In this document: in pieces, positions 12,887 through 25,399 of the stretch
Layout of the letters: the number at the start of each line of letters is the position of its first letter
Position numbering within the stretch: position 1 is the stretch's first letter
Assembly: GCA_015680685.1 (NCBI GenBank)
Contig: MNCI01026476.1
Coordinates: forward strand, 466,707-530,706
Origin: Gnetum montanum
Taxonomy: Eukaryota > Streptophyta > Gnetopsida > Gnetales > Gnetaceae
Length of the DNA: 64,000 bases
Reading direction: 5' to 3'
Made by a program: the position numbers and the translations under genes
The notes under the pieces: model-generated
Databases searched by the model: none
What the model was told of the DNA's origin: nothing
The model's input: only the letters and a program-made list of their open reading frames with translations

Positions 12887-14265
12887 TAATCATAATGAAT
12901 TTATTATTTTAATCAAGTGTGAGATGTAGTTTACCATATTTTGGAATTCATGTTTGTTGGGTTTTAGATAGTGTAGATGCCTATGAATCACAGTGTGCCA
13001 CACTCTAATGTTTCATTTCTTAGATTGTATAATAGTATGCCTAGGTGTGATCCTTAGTTTTGGAGATGCAATGAGGTGCAACTCGCAGTTGGTCACAACT
13101 TCAAAATTTACTAACATTTTTCATTATAATGTTATGATAGGTTGGAACTTGTAGTTGGTCACAAATTGATTAAAAAATATGAAAATAAAAGGACATTCTA
13201 CAAAATTAAAAATTATTTTTCATCATAGAGTGTCATAGGACACATCCAAGAGCTTGCATCATGTGCATAGTGACTGGATCTAACCTCCAAGCTTTCTTCC
13301 CTCTATAACATGCCTAAGGTAGGCCTCAAATATCTTTTTCTTAATGCATTTTCCTCTTAGACTTCCTATTGCACATTGTTGTTAGAAATTTTAGGGCATT
13401 AATATTGTTTTTAGGGGAGATTAAATATTTTAATGATGAAATCTATTATTTTGGTATCTTCTTTTTCATTTTGGTACTTTTCATTTAGTGTTCCAAGAAT
13501 TTTTCTATGTTAATTTGATGTTGAATTTTGCCTAGAACTAGGCTTTTATTATTTTCTTGTAAACTATTGGAAGCTTTCTTATTCTTACTATATACACTAT
13601 ATCTTAGAGGTAGAAACTAGGATGAGGATATGTTTAGTATTAAGAGAACTCTAAGATATGTTAGATGAGCCATAAGAATTTGAATTTTATTAGTATGAAT
13701 ATCATTTGTTTTTAGTGTAGCTATCCTAGTTTGTAAGTAATTTCCATTTAAGCTTGGATTTGGACTTCGTCCAAGCTAGAGAGTTGTGAAAACAATAATT
13801 CATTTTAAGGATTACTTAACAGTATTGGATAGTATTGAGTAACTTCAGTCTTTATGCACTATCCTCATAGTAGTTAATCCATGGTCAATCATTAATAGAT
13901 TCTTCATTACATTATTTAAAATATTCATACTTAATTTTATCTTGAATTGTTATTTTTCATCTTCACACTATTCATGTACATTGACAACAATGTAGACTTC
14001 ATTGGGGATACCAATGTTATTAAAATTTTGGAAATATTGGTGTAGATCTTTATAGTTGTTTTTTATTATGTTTTTTTTACAATTCATCTACATCATGTTT
14101 CTTTTTAATTTTTATATTATTCTATTTTCATGATACTTGATTTATTGCAATTTTTTCATGTTTTTCTTATTATGCATTATATTATTATTATTTGTGTACT
14201 GATGTTCCTTGTAGTAAGAAGCTTCTCGTGTGTCTTAGTGGAAGATGAGGTGTACTTAGGGATAA
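12887..14265. other. AT-rich stretch without a recognisable gene
   Basis: No conserved reading frame on either strand. It is flanking DNA of family A copy 1 (the target duplication ends at 12886) and runs into a decayed plus-strand frame. Confidence 0.4.
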
Positions 14266-14269
14266 TATT

Positions 14270-15660
14270 CAACATCTGCATATTCAATAGCATGAAGACA
14301 TGCTTAGGAGGAGTAGCAAGAATGCACTCATAGGGAGTACATGGAGTATTTGAAATAAGTGTTGCGAGGCAAAGTTTCATATAGTGCCATTGAGGACACT
14401 TAGGAACTTCAAGCCCCTCATGGAACTAGTGAATTAGTAAGTTGTGGCTTCTTTAATAATGTACAACTTGGAGTTTATCTTGATAGAAGATGAGGCATTC
14501 TATGAGTAGGAGGTTTGATAGTTCTACCTAACATTTTGAATGGCCTTCCTATGTCATGGACTTTTTAGATTAGCATTAGGTCCTATGACATTAGTGAGGC
14601 CCTCATTGTTGAGATCATTGAGATGAAGGTGGGACTAAATAGATAGAACTTTGTAGTAGCATCATTAGAGAGGAAGACTTAGTTGGCTAAGCTCTTCCTT
14701 GATGTGGTGATGAATGAGATGGGATAACCCTACAAGAACCTTTCCTCTCATTTTGGTTAGAGCAATGATGAGAGCAATGATGATGAAAATTTTGTTAGCT
14801 CTCATTTCATGCATGTCATGTCCTATGACATGTTGATTATAAGTGACTTGGAGGGTTCTTACATCCTTAATTATCCATTTATTATTTTATCTAGGATGAA
14901 GATGGTAGTTCTAAATACCAATGGATTCCTTTCCCATCAGTGATCTCAACATTGTATTGGAATTTTTAAATTTGGCCACCTGCCTTATCCATCAAGGAGA
15001 TTATTACATGGGATGAGGAATAGTTGTTGAATTTGGGATATGTCTTCTATACTCAATGGCTACCTAGGACATAATATGAGAAGGTCTAGTGGATTCCTGA
15101 TCTATATACCCCTAGATATGGAAATAGGGCCATTTGGGAGTTCTACTATGATAACATACAATAGCAGTAGCTACATTAGTAGTAGCCATAGAGGTAGCAA
15201 GGCATGACAGGTGATAACTAGACTTTGGTGGGAGCTAAAGCTCAGATAATGATCCAATTGAAGGTCCTAAAGGCAAGTCTCATTACACATTGTAATGAGA
15301 TGGATGCATGTCTTCATGCCTATTATGATCAACTTGAAAGGAGGTTGGTCTCTAATGTAGTGATCCTAGGCCATCATTTGTTTTCTAGGATGAGGAAGCT
15401 ACACCACACAGTCAACCACCAAGATGTTGGTGAATTGATGGATCCAGAGTTTACACCCATGGATTCCTTGATCACTAATGAAAATTAGGCTAGACCATCT
15501 GGTCCTATAGACTAGGTGGATGACAAAATGATAGAAGAGGAGTTCATGAGTAAGGAGATAGATGAGGATGCATCTCAACCTCCTCCTTTAGTAGAGGCTT
15601 TTGCACCCATTTTAGAAAAAGGCTTAGCTTCTCTAGATTAAGAATTTTTTTCCAATTATT
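14270..15660 (+). pseudogene. Decayed plus-strand ORF, unrecognised
   Basis: Discontinuous frames read through stops. Around 14590-14940 a run includes LERKTQLAKLFLDVVMNE and an acidic Ser/Asp stretch (SNDESNDDENFVSSHF). Around 15030-15200 I read LGYVFYTQWLPRT, RYGNRAIWEFYYDNI and a Gln-rich run. The longest clean part (15225-15488) contains CLHAYYDQLERRL, likely helical, then an acidic tail and a Pro-rich end (EDASQPPPLVEAFAP, 15570-15606). The layout (globular part, Q-rich linker, helical part, acidic tail) fits a retrotransposon accessory ORF, but I do not recognise a family. It lies upstream of the Tat pol at 17790 on the same strand and may or may not belong to it. Confidence 0.45.
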
Positions 15661-17780
15661 CTTTTATATTAGTTCCTATTTATATGTTTTGAAGCTAGTT
15701 TGGGGCTATGTTAGGATGTGAATTGATGCTCCTTTGCATTTTTTTTCTCCATTTTCAGAGTTGGTCAGGTAGCTATGAGCTCTTGTGATTCACAACCACT
15801 CATGGTTTAGGATCTCAAGTTAGAATTTGATTTCCAATGAGTTTCAAACTTATCAAATCAATAATGTCTATCCTACAACTACTTGGAGTCATTTTTTAGA
15901 AGACATAAGACTAAGGAACAAGTGGAGTTAGCTTTGAATGAAGATGGAGGCATCACAGGAAGCTGAATTTTGAGTTTGGTAAGGTACTACATGCTCATGC
16001 AACCCACATGAGCTCATAGAAAAGAGTTTCTTCCATACACAATTCATAGCCACTTGCAACTTATTTTTAATAGAAGATTGAAATCCATTAGTGCGAGTTT
16101 TTACAACTTGCATTCTTGTTGTAGTAATAATGGATCTTTTAGCCTAATTGGTCACTTGACCAATAGGATTTAGATATTTGACCATTGAAAATGATTGACT
16201 AAGACTACTAATTGTACTCTCTTGCAGCAGTTAATTGACTTGATAACTTTGCTTCAGGCAGGGAGTTGTGACCTAGCTGTGATTCACACCTAGGTCATAG
16301 TCATTATCCAAAAGTTGTTGGAACCATCAACTGAAGTCATTTTCACATTGTATTGAAGTGGAACTATAAGAGGAGTAGAAGAGAAGCACAAATAGATAGA
16401 GAGAGATAGATATATAGATAGATACTTAGAGAACTTATGAATATAAAGAATTTAAGTTTGTTAAATGATATTGTTATAGTAAGATTATTGTATTGATATT
16501 GAATAATAAGACAATCATTTCATTTGTTAAGAGTGAATTAATGCTAAATGTTCTTTATAATAATTCTAGAAAATTAAACCCACGTAACCTACGATCCTCT
16601 ATGTGATTGATTTTCACATTCTACAACATAAGAATGCAAGAATGATAAATTAACATAGATCCTCTTAAGTACATGTAAGATGATCCAGAAATGTAACAAA
16701 GTCACTATAAGAACATGAAAATGCTTAATGTAAAGTTTAGAGAAGTGCTCAGCTCTTGGAAAAGCCCACATCTACATGTGATATAAGGAAGGCTCATCCA
16801 TAATTAGGAGAATCTTTATCCTTTGTGACCTCGATATGATCACTGGGGTAGCATTGTAAATCAAGAAGTATATAGGGTCAATCACCAAGAACCTAGAAAT
16901 GACACTTTCCTTTCAAACTAACATGAAAAATTAATAGTTAGTATCCATAAGATAAACATAAATGCATGAAAATTAGATAAAAAAATATTCAAAATTGCAA
17001 AATTTGACTAGGTAAGATTACTTAGCATGAGAAAAAAATAAGACTTAGACATGTAAGATTAGCTTTTCAACATTCCCCAAGAGACTTCATCATAAATCAC
17101 TTATGCAACACTATTTTTAATACTTAGTCATTTTTGTACTCACATTCCCTTCTAACACTTAGGCATATCTCTTTCCTTTGTCCTTAGATACTTAGCCATT
17201 ACATTCCTATCCTTGAATATTTTTTTTCCTAATACTTAACTTCTTACTCACTAAATCTCCTATACTTAGCAACATGTTGGCCTCCCCCTTCTCATACTTA
17301 ACCAAATTTTTCATCTACTAGGGTCCCATACTTAGCCAAATATTAACTTCTATATTCTCAACATTTAGAAAAATTTCTGACAACCTAGGTCTTCATATTT
17401 ATTAATTTTTCTTTCTAGGTTCCTAATACTTGGTCAAAAGTTTTCATTTTCTTCCGCTCTCATGACTTTGAAAATTTTTGTAACTCTCACAAGCTATAAC
17501 TTGTAATTCAGAAGTATATTTTTATAACTTTAGGATTCTTACAATCTTCTCCATGTAATTATCTTTTTTCCTCATGCTTCTAGGCCATCAACCACACCAT
17601 CCTTCATGAATTACATGAACTCTTCATCTTGAATTGGCCTCATAGCCAAATCACAAAGCCTATTAATAGGAGTTAATTGATTTATCTTCTTGGGATGCCT
17701 TAGACTTTGTTATCTTAACTTTGGACATTATTGAGGAATAGTTAATTCCTCAAGCTACCTTTCTTTTCTTAGACTATGAG
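15661..17780. other. Non-coding stretch with short-period repeats
   Basis: A GATA/GAGA-rich simple repeat lies at about 16393-16427. Between about 17030 and 17460 the sequence repeats a degenerate ATACTTAGCCA-like motif every 25-50 bp. No supported gene. Confidence 0.5.
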
Positions 17781-17789
17781 CCTATTCTA

Positions 17790-19760
17790 ACAAAAAATTC
17801 CCTCATAAAATTAAACATTACTAATCATTGGATAAAAAATGATCCTTCAACTAGAGGAAAACTTACCCAAAGTTATTAAGGAATCCATCCTAGAAAAACT
17901 TAGGAAAAATTATATCACTTTTGTTTGGGGCTATGATGACATGTCTAGTTTAGATCCAACTTTAGTGTAACATAATATCATTTTAAAGGATGAATCTAGA
18001 CCTATAAAAAATCCTAAAAAGTCAAACTTGACATAACCTTATCCATTAAGGACAAAAATCACCAATCTCTACAACATAGGCTTCATATTCCATGTAGACT
18101 ACTCAGAATGGGTATCCAATATGGTGGGTTTTCCTAAAAAAAATGGTGTTGTTAGGATGCGCATTGATTTTCATGATCATAAAAAAATACCATTAAAATA
18201 TACCTTTCTATTATCCAACATCAATCAACTTATAGATATAATAGTAGATTAGGCTTTACTTAGTTTTATGGATGACTTTTTAGGATACAATCAAATTCAA
18301 ATAAATCCTAAACATTAACATTTTAGCACTTTTACAACCTCACGAGGAATATTTTACTACACAAAGATTCCTTTTAGACTTAAGAATGCAAGAGCAACAT
18401 ATTATTAAGTCATAACCTTCATTGTTAATAACATGATGTTTAAAACTATTAATGATTATGTGGATGGTGTAATTATTAAATTCATCATAGCAATTGATCA
18501 TCCCATGGATCTAGACATAGTTCTAGCTCAATGTCACAAGTATAACCTCTAACTTAATCCCAAAAAATATATCTTTAGCATAGAAATAGGTAGAATGCTA
18601 GGATTTCTAGTTTTATTTGACAATATCATAGTAGACCCTAATAAGATTAAGGCAATCATGAATCTTCCACCATCTAAATGGCTAAAAGACATGCACATTC
18701 TACAAGATAGACTCTAATTCATTCATCATTTTATATATAATTTGACAAAATAATTTCATCCACTTTCTCATCTTCTTAAGGAAACAACTACGTTTAAGTA
18801 AGACTAGAAGTGTCAAAAGACCTTTAATGTGATCACACATGCACTCACCAATCATTTAGTTCTTCACCCCCCTTAATTCTATCTATCTGTATACCTTTAT
18901 CTTTCTATGTTTAATCACTTCATTAATGACATGAAGATGGTGTCAATATTCCTATCTACTTCATCTTTCATCTCTTTTTGAATGTAAATTCACTACATAG
19001 ATATGTAAAAATCTTGTTTAGGACTTTCCTTTCTCCTTAAAAAATAAAGATACTACTTATAGAGGGCAAAGGTTCATGTAATCTACCATGGTCATGTCTT
19101 ATGATCTATTATTATCAATCCTTGTGACAATAACCACATGGATAAATAGATGACTCTCCTCATTCAATTTGATTTATCCCACCTTATCCAACACTCTATC
19201 AAAGGCCAAGCATGACATACCTTCTTACACTAGTCCCACTATCAGAACCTTCTATGGTTACTGTTTAACCTCCACCCAAGGAACTAAGAGAGAAATAGAT
19301 AATTCCTCTCCCAACTATTGTGTTGACACAAAGATTGTGATTCATACTTATATTTTGATATTGGTCACAAAGATCAAGGTTCCAACGTAGTCCTTTTTCT
19401 TTTACATCATGATATTGATTTTTCATATCAAACTTATATGTTTAAATTTTCATGTACTAATAATGTATCCAAATATGAGGATATTAATCAATTTTTTCTC
19501 ATAGCATAGTAATTAGAAATTAAAAGGCTTTCTATTTGTGGTGATTCTTAGTTAGTCATACATCAAGTTAATAATGAGTAACCTTATAAGATTCAACATA
19601 TTAAGTCTTATCATGACTAAGGAAAAAATTTGTTTTCTAAATTTAATAAATGTTTACTCGGACATATCCATTATTTAGAACACTTGTTGATGCATTAGCT
19701 ACTTTCATTGTTCTTGTAAAGCCTATATTCCTTTAAGAATGTTTAACTGATTCAACATAA
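17790..19760 (+). pseudogene. Tat-type Ty3/gypsy pol remnant (RT, RNase H, second RNase H)
   Basis: Plus-strand polymerase in several frames. RT N-terminal part near 17920-18010 (WGYDDMSSLDPTLV, HNIILKDESRPIK), fingers near 18100 (YSEWVSNMVGFPKKNG), palm (FMDDFLGYNQIQINP near 18270), and the catalytic strand as YVDGVIIKF near 18457, where the YVDD box is degraded to YVDG. A first RNase H region is faint (18990-19210, IKGQA near its end). A second, archaeal-type RNase H follows: CTNNVSKYE near 19459 and GDS.LVIHQVNNE near 19540, then FSKFNKCLLGHIH near 19635. Two RNase H regions are diagnostic of the Tat lineage. No integrase was found before 20400. Many stops. Confidence 0.82.
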
Positions 19761-20400
19761 GAAATGTCAATAACTCTCACAAACATATAACTTGTAGGCT
19801 TGGTTATCTTAGAAGAATATAAAAAATCCTAAGAAATTATTAAATACTTAGAAACTAGAGAAACTTCCTAGAGTAAGAGAAAAATTCAAATATTAGATAA
19901 CCAAAGAATTCTATGAATAAGATAGTTTTAACCTTGGACTTGCATGGGCATATAGAGTAGATCTAGGGTGCCTTACATGGTCTCCCTATGATGCTTAATC
20001 ACCTAATGACTTATAGACTAGTACCAAACATAGAGTATATAAATGAAAATGAAAAGCACATGTAAATAACAAGAACTTGATATATACAATAGATGAAAAG
20101 AATAGAAATGTAGAATAAAAAACAAAAAAATATTGTAAACTTATATTAAGCATGCATGAGAGTTCAAAAAATATAGATCTAGGCCTAACAGGCCCCAAAA
20201 AATGTCAACTTCTTAGTTGTAGGAGAAAAGGCTTCAGAGCCACTCTGGTCACAAGAGTTCATTTAGATACCAACTAACTTTAAGGTGTATCTATTCTTGA
20301 AAATGGTGGAAAGAGTTTTCCATGTATAAGATGCTCATACCTGCCTCAAGATCCTACTTATAAGGGATCTCACTCCATGAAAATCTATTACTAAGGTAAG
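19761..20400. other. AT-rich stretch, no supported feature
   Basis: Nothing recognisable on either strand. A phrase like AACTCTCACAA..TATAACTTGTA at about 19770 also occurs near 17480, hinting at a short dispersed repeat. Confidence 0.35.
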
Positions 20401-20405
20401 CTGGT

Positions 20406-20941
20406 TGATGAGACGCGACTTGCACTGGGCCGCGATATCGCGTCCCGCCGTCATATCTATAAATAAGAGGCGGCACTCCCTTCATTTCCCAATCCTGGCT
20501 AGTGTAGCCAAGCTCTGGTAGATTGATCACTCCAGAGTTAGAATTTTTCCCCATGTGCCCGCAGTAGGAGTCCTAGAGTGAACGGATCTTTATTCGAGCA
20601 ACTTGTAAACCTGAACCCAAGTTGTGTATGGCAATAAAGATGAACTTGATTGGATAAACCTTGCAGTACATGATTTCATTTATTGCTTTCATTTACTGCT
20701 TTCCTAGTGCGTTCAAGTACAACTTGATTACGAGTGTCTACGGACGTGTACGGCTAGTCAAGGAATCGGCTGCTTGACGCAACGCATGAGTAGGACTCAA
20801 TTACGAGCATTGGCTGCTTGGTAACCCAGTAGCNNNNNNNNNNNNNNNNNNNNNNNNNNNNNNNNNNNNNNNNNNNNNNNNNNNNNNNNNNNNNNNNNNN
20901 NNNNNNNNNNNNNNNNNNNNNNNNNNNNNNNNNNNNNNNNN
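20406..20941 (+). repeat. Solo family A LTR, plus strand, interrupted by an assembly gap
   Basis: Starts TGATGAGACGCGACTTGCAC, the same start as the solo LTR at 34219-35017 read in reverse. It contains one perfect GATATC palindrome at 20434-20439 and a TATA box CTATAAATAAG at 20457-20467. The sequence then runs into Ns at 20834-20941. CTGGT immediately precedes the LTR (20401-20405), and CTGGT is also the first sequence after the gap (20942-20946), so the target duplication brackets LTR plus gap. About 428 bp are visible versus roughly 800 in relatives, so about 370 bp probably lie in the 108-N gap. CpG sites are well kept, so this is a young insertion. Confidence 0.85.
20834..20941. other. 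Assembly gap (108 N)
   Basis: Run of N inside the LTR. Its nominal length is likely too short for the missing LTR sequence. Confidence 0.99.
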
Positions 20942-20946
20942 CTGGT

Positions 20947-22590
20947 TTAGGAGTTCCTTCTAGAAAAGAAAGAAGGAAAGAATGCTACTATCATTTTATG
21001 CTATTGTCTATGCTAAAAAGTACCTAAGTGAAGTATTAGTTCTAACTTTTAGAGACTTAGTGCATGTCATTTCATGGTAAAGTAGTTAGGCAATGTAATG
21101 ATAATCCTATCATTTTTAGTATTGACTTTTGTAGCATGCTTTCTAGCATATTTTAGAAAATATTATGAGCGTAAGAATACATTCAAATATGTTCACACTA
21201 AACACTTTACATTTTATAATGGGATGACATTTAAAAAAATTTTAACACTAGAAAGGTCACAAAAGAATTTTCTGAAAGAGTAACAAGGATGCTCTTATGC
21301 CTATTCTTAGTTTAGAATTACAAGCAAATGATGTAAATAAAAATTTTTTGTCTTGGGTTACAAATGAAAGTTTTTGAGGCATTTCATTGGGTTCTATTTG
21401 TTGATGTTTTGAGGTCTATCTTGGAGAATATCAACAAAGAATACAAATTAGTATTGAAAGTTTGCTACACATGCTTCCATGTCACACTGACTCTTAGACT
21501 CTCAAAAATGTTACATTGTGTTGACAAAGGGAAAATGCAAGACTAACAATGGGGATTAGCAGGGTGTAGAAAGAAGGTTGTTATTAGGAAAGGGATTGTC
21601 ATCATTAATTTGACTCCTAGGTGTCTATCCATGATGTGAATCTATAGAAAATATGCCAATGACATCTCTCTCTCTCTCTCTCTCTCACTCTCTCTCTCAC
21701 TCTCTCTCTCACTAGAATTGGTTATGAATTGGCTATTAGCAGTTTCCTTTATTGAAATGATGGCTAATTATGACAAACTTGGTATTTTTTTGGTAGTATT
21801 AATAGTCAAACATTCATTAAAATTTATGATAACCCTTCTTCTTATGTCTCTTTTTCTTGAAGAAGTAAAAATACATTTACCATGCCTACCAACATTTGGT
21901 AGTATATAAAGATGAAATTTTATTAGACATGGGGTTGTTGAAGCACTTGAGTATCATGGTGCTTATGTCATATACTTAGACACAAGTAGTTATTGTTGTC
22001 ATGTGGCACAGGATCAATAACTTCCTCGAATGAGATTGGATAAGGGATTGTTAAGTAAAGGAAAATTTGTAATAGTTAGTGCCAAGGTTATGCATGTTAT
22101 TAATAAAAAATGACATGAAAATAAGGAAGAGGAATCTTGATTAGTACACAAAAAATCAATCTAATAGAGCAAGGTATGTTAAAGTTATGATGTAACTTAG
22201 TGCTTCGATGGATAGCATATTTACATCACCTCGTGGAATTCCCTTTTAACACAACTAGAAAGACACAAATTAGTTACTTCAAGAAAAAAAGATATATAAC
22301 AAAAAAAAGAGACAAAAATGGAGAACAAGTAATGTTCATGCTTGAGACACATGTTTAGAGGCAATAGCATAAGTTTGAAAAACCAAATTATTTTTAGAGA
22401 TTCCTAAGTACACATGCATGATAGAGTTAACCATATTTGTAGCACTTTTTTTTGGTCAATTTGGAAGAAAATAAAGGATGAAAAGAGTGTTGACATGAGT
22501 GAATTCTCTAGTTTGTGGTAAAATAATGAGATGTAGTCATTTCATTATAGCTTAACTTGTTAACAAAAATATAAGAAAGAAAATAGAGAA
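20947..22590. other. Stretch with weak coding traces and a CT microsatellite
   Basis: Expected to be the 3' part of the minus-strand Tat element whose integrase ends at 22597, but no LTR is recognised. On the plus strand some frames look protein-like: LPILSLELQAND-type text near 21300, and FIRHGVVEALEYHGAYVIYL, CHVAQDQ, KGKFVIVSAKVMHVINKK near 21920-22110. They match no family I know and are broken. Confidence 0.35.
21664..21713 (+). repeat. (CT)n microsatellite
   Basis: About 50 bp of CT repeats with CA interruptions. Confidence 0.97.
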
Positions 22591-22596
22591 ATGAGG

Positions 22597-23461
22597 TTAA
22601 ATATAATATCTCTTTAAATATGAGTAGTTGATTGGATTGGTCAGCTCATTTCCATCCATATAATTAATTTTGAATGTGCTATTACTGAAAGCCTTGGTGA
22701 CTAGAAATGGTCCCTTTCATTTGGCTTGAACTTATTGGTGAATTCATGAATCACTTTCAAAAATAACTCATCTTCGTTAATCGTTCACTGGTTTGAGTTA
22801 GAGTGAAATTATTATTTTTTCTTTTCTTGATAGCTCTTAATGTTGGCAAGTACCTAGAAGAGATGTTCCTCCATTAAGTCAAGGTTGATGATGTGCTATG
22901 CATTTTTTTGATTTATGTTGATGAGATTAGATAAGGCTATTCTCAAGGATGTGATATGCAACTTTAAGGAAAAGATGGCATCAAAACCTTACACACAAGT
23001 TTTAGTGTAAAAAGTTATTATATAAGTCCATAATACATATAACATTTGTTTGTATAAGTTTTGCTTATTATGGGTGATTAATTTCTTAAGAAGATTGAGT
23101 ATAGTCTTATTGCTAGATTATACTTGATCATTAACTTGTAGGTATTACTGTGTGGAAAATGAATGATGAATACATAATTTTTTATAGAAACATTTTGATT
23201 TATTGTTGCTAAATTAAGGTCCAATATCTGTAACGATGATTAATGGTAGTCTAAATCACAAAATGATGTTATTGAGGATAAAATTTCTAACTTGTTGTGA
23301 TGTTATCTATCTCAATGAGATTACTTCTACCCATTTCATGAATTACTCTACAACTGTAATGATGAAGCTATGGCATGTAGATGATTTAAGTGTTATTGAT
23401 CCAAGAATGTTAAGATCACATGATTGGAAGGCTAGGTTATCTTTTAGAGATAGAAAAAATT
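22597..23461 (-). pseudogene. Outermost Tat element: integrase core and C-terminal domain
   Basis: Minus-strand integrase fragment, the downstream half of a gene whose upstream half is at 57654-58690. It starts at 23461 with FLSLKDNLAFQSCDLNILG, where the usual W-G-L-D reads C-D-L-N so the first catalytic Asp is lost. Next come FMKWVEVISLR and SQQVRNFILNNI, then IVTDIGP (second Asp kept), SSNKTILNLLKKLITHNK, and a C-terminal region with MEEHLF and SYQEKKK near 22820-22900. It ends at KAFSNSTFKINYMDGNELT and LKRYYI, stop at 22597-22599. Stops and shifts are frequent. The abrupt start at 23461 coincides with an LTR end. Confidence 0.85.
23457..23461. repeat. Target-site duplication AAATT, left copy
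   Basis: AAATT flanks the LTR start at 23462 and recurs at 57649-57653 beyond the partner LTR. Across it the split integrase frame continues. Confidence 0.6.
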
Positions 23462-24436
23462 TGATGTTGGAAATTGAATAGATTTTCATGAATAGTTTTA
23501 CTTCAAGATCCATCGGATTCAAAAAGGATCTGAGGTGTCTTAAAAAGTCTTGTTAATCACCTAAGAACTTAATGGTCTATTATTAGGTCAAAATAGGTGA
23601 TAATGGGTGATAACTTGAAAATAATTAATTCAATGTTGGATCTGAGAATGAATAGAGAAATGAGACAAGAAATAATAGAAAAATACAGCTAAACATAGCA
23701 AATATTATATTAATTTTGGAAAAATAAAAGGTAAAAAAATATAGATTGGAAGCCTCTAGGCTTTCAAGATGTGGAATTGTGAAGGTTCTAGGAATCTTCT
23801 TAAAAATGCTCTTAAATATTTAATGCAAAATCAAGGAGGGTGTGTTTTGTAGTTGATCTAAATAGTATAGCTTCATATATATACTTTAAAGTGATGGTTG
23901 TAATAGGTTCTCAATTCTCTTAATGATCAGTGCTAAAGAAATGGCTTTGAGCTTTCAGATCTTTGCTTTGCTCCAGAAGTCGCAAGTTTGGAAGAGTTTT
24001 GATGATCTAAAAGTCCTCAAAATGGTATCAATTCTTGTTTTTATAGGCCATGGTTTGATATTTATATGTTGAATTTTCTTGGACAAGTTTTTGAGCATTA
24101 TACATAGCATTGTTGGCACTTACTATGGTTAGAAACTGTAGCATTTTGGTCTAAACACTTTTTGAGTAATTACATAGGGAATGCTAATTTTGTTGACATT
24201 ATGAGCTTAATTATGCTATTTTAGCATAATTAATGATATTTTTCATGTTCCATACCATGAATTACACTTTACAAAGTAAGAATTCTCTGGGATTCTAGCA
24301 AAATATAGCTACACGATTAATTTTCTAAAGGGAAATTGAGGAATTTGTTTTTGCTCTCAAATCCAACCATAATTATATGAAAATTACAAAGAAGAGGGTT
24401 AATTTTTCCCATTTGACCATAAGGATTCCTTATTAA
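23462..24436 (-). repeat. 3' LTR of the nested Tat element (right end approximate)
   Basis: Direct repeat of 56680-57648; shared text begins TGATGTTGGAAATTGAATAG versus TGATGATGAAAATTGAATAG. A minus-strand TATA box CCTATAAAAACAAG lies at 24034-24047, which supports minus orientation. Similarity fades after TAAGGATTCCTT at about 24431. Confidence 0.8.
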
Positions 24437-24460
24437 TGAGTCTCTATGGGTTTACCACAT

Positions 24461-25263
24461 TGATGAGATCCTTTTGATGCAATCCTTTCAATGCATGGTT
24501 TGCTACATCGGCATGTATGCATCAATACAATGTCCTATTTTGCCTATATAAATGTGTGTTCTAGCTATATTTATGGCATTCATTGTTAAGTAGCATTTCA
24601 TAGCCCTTATAGTTTTTCATTTTAGAGTTAGAATATTTTCTAAGTGCCCATAGTAGGAGTTAAAATTGTATGGATCTTTATTCAAGCAACAATGTACCTA
24701 GACATCTAGGTGTGAATGGAAATAAAGACAAGCTTTCTTCATAAACCTTGTAGCACTTCAACTTAGCCTTATATTTATCTTAATGAATTTACTATTCATG
24801 AAATTTACCTTTATGCAATTAATTAATTAATTAATGCACATAAGTACAAGCATCTCAAGTATATGTTAACACTTGGTAATTCTAGTAGCACTTAATGCTT
24901 GGTAATCTAGTAGCATTGCAACATGTTCAGGATGTGTATAGAAGGTTGGAATGGACACTTGTGTTAGGATTAGTTAAGGAATTAATTAGTTATTATATTA
25001 ATTAAACATTTAATTACTTTATTTTTAGCACTTATATGAATTAATGAAAAACATAAAAATGATAAAAATCATATGCATCAGTTACACTTAACCACATCAT
25101 TACACCTCACAAGTGGAACTAGGATGACAATGATCATGAATTTGAGATTCACTACCTAGGAAAAGTGTACTTAGAGAGCTAAAGTCTATGTAATTTGACT
25201 AGATCACTTAGTGAATGCTAGTGATTCGTACAGTTGGATGTAGGAACTACTCGCTTCTCATCA
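24461..25263 (+). repeat. Family B 5' LTR
   Basis: Starts TGATGAG and ends TTCTCATCA. TATA box CCTATATAAATGTGTG at about 24543-24558. Its last 40 bp (GATTCGTACAGTTGGATGTA...CTCATCA) closely resemble the matching end of family A LTRs (GATTCATATGGTTGGATGTA in copy 1), evidence of common descent. Confidence 0.9.
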
Positions 25264-25264
25264 T

Positions 25265-25282
25265 TGGAGCTGTTGTTGAGGA
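25265..25282 (+). other. Primer-binding site, tRNA-Asp type (family B)
   Basis: TGGAGCTGTTGTTGAGGA, 13 of 18 matches to the tRNA-Asp complement TGGCGCCGTTGCCGGGGA; most differences are C-to-T or G-to-A. It lies one base after the LTR. Confidence 0.75.
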
Positions 25283-25399
25283 CTTTAGTTAGCTACGCGT
25301 GCTACCTAGGAAATTAGTGAAATTATATAATGACATTGTAATGAACCTAAGGTTAAATCATTGAGAAAAATAATAATAAACCAAGCACACTATTTTTTT

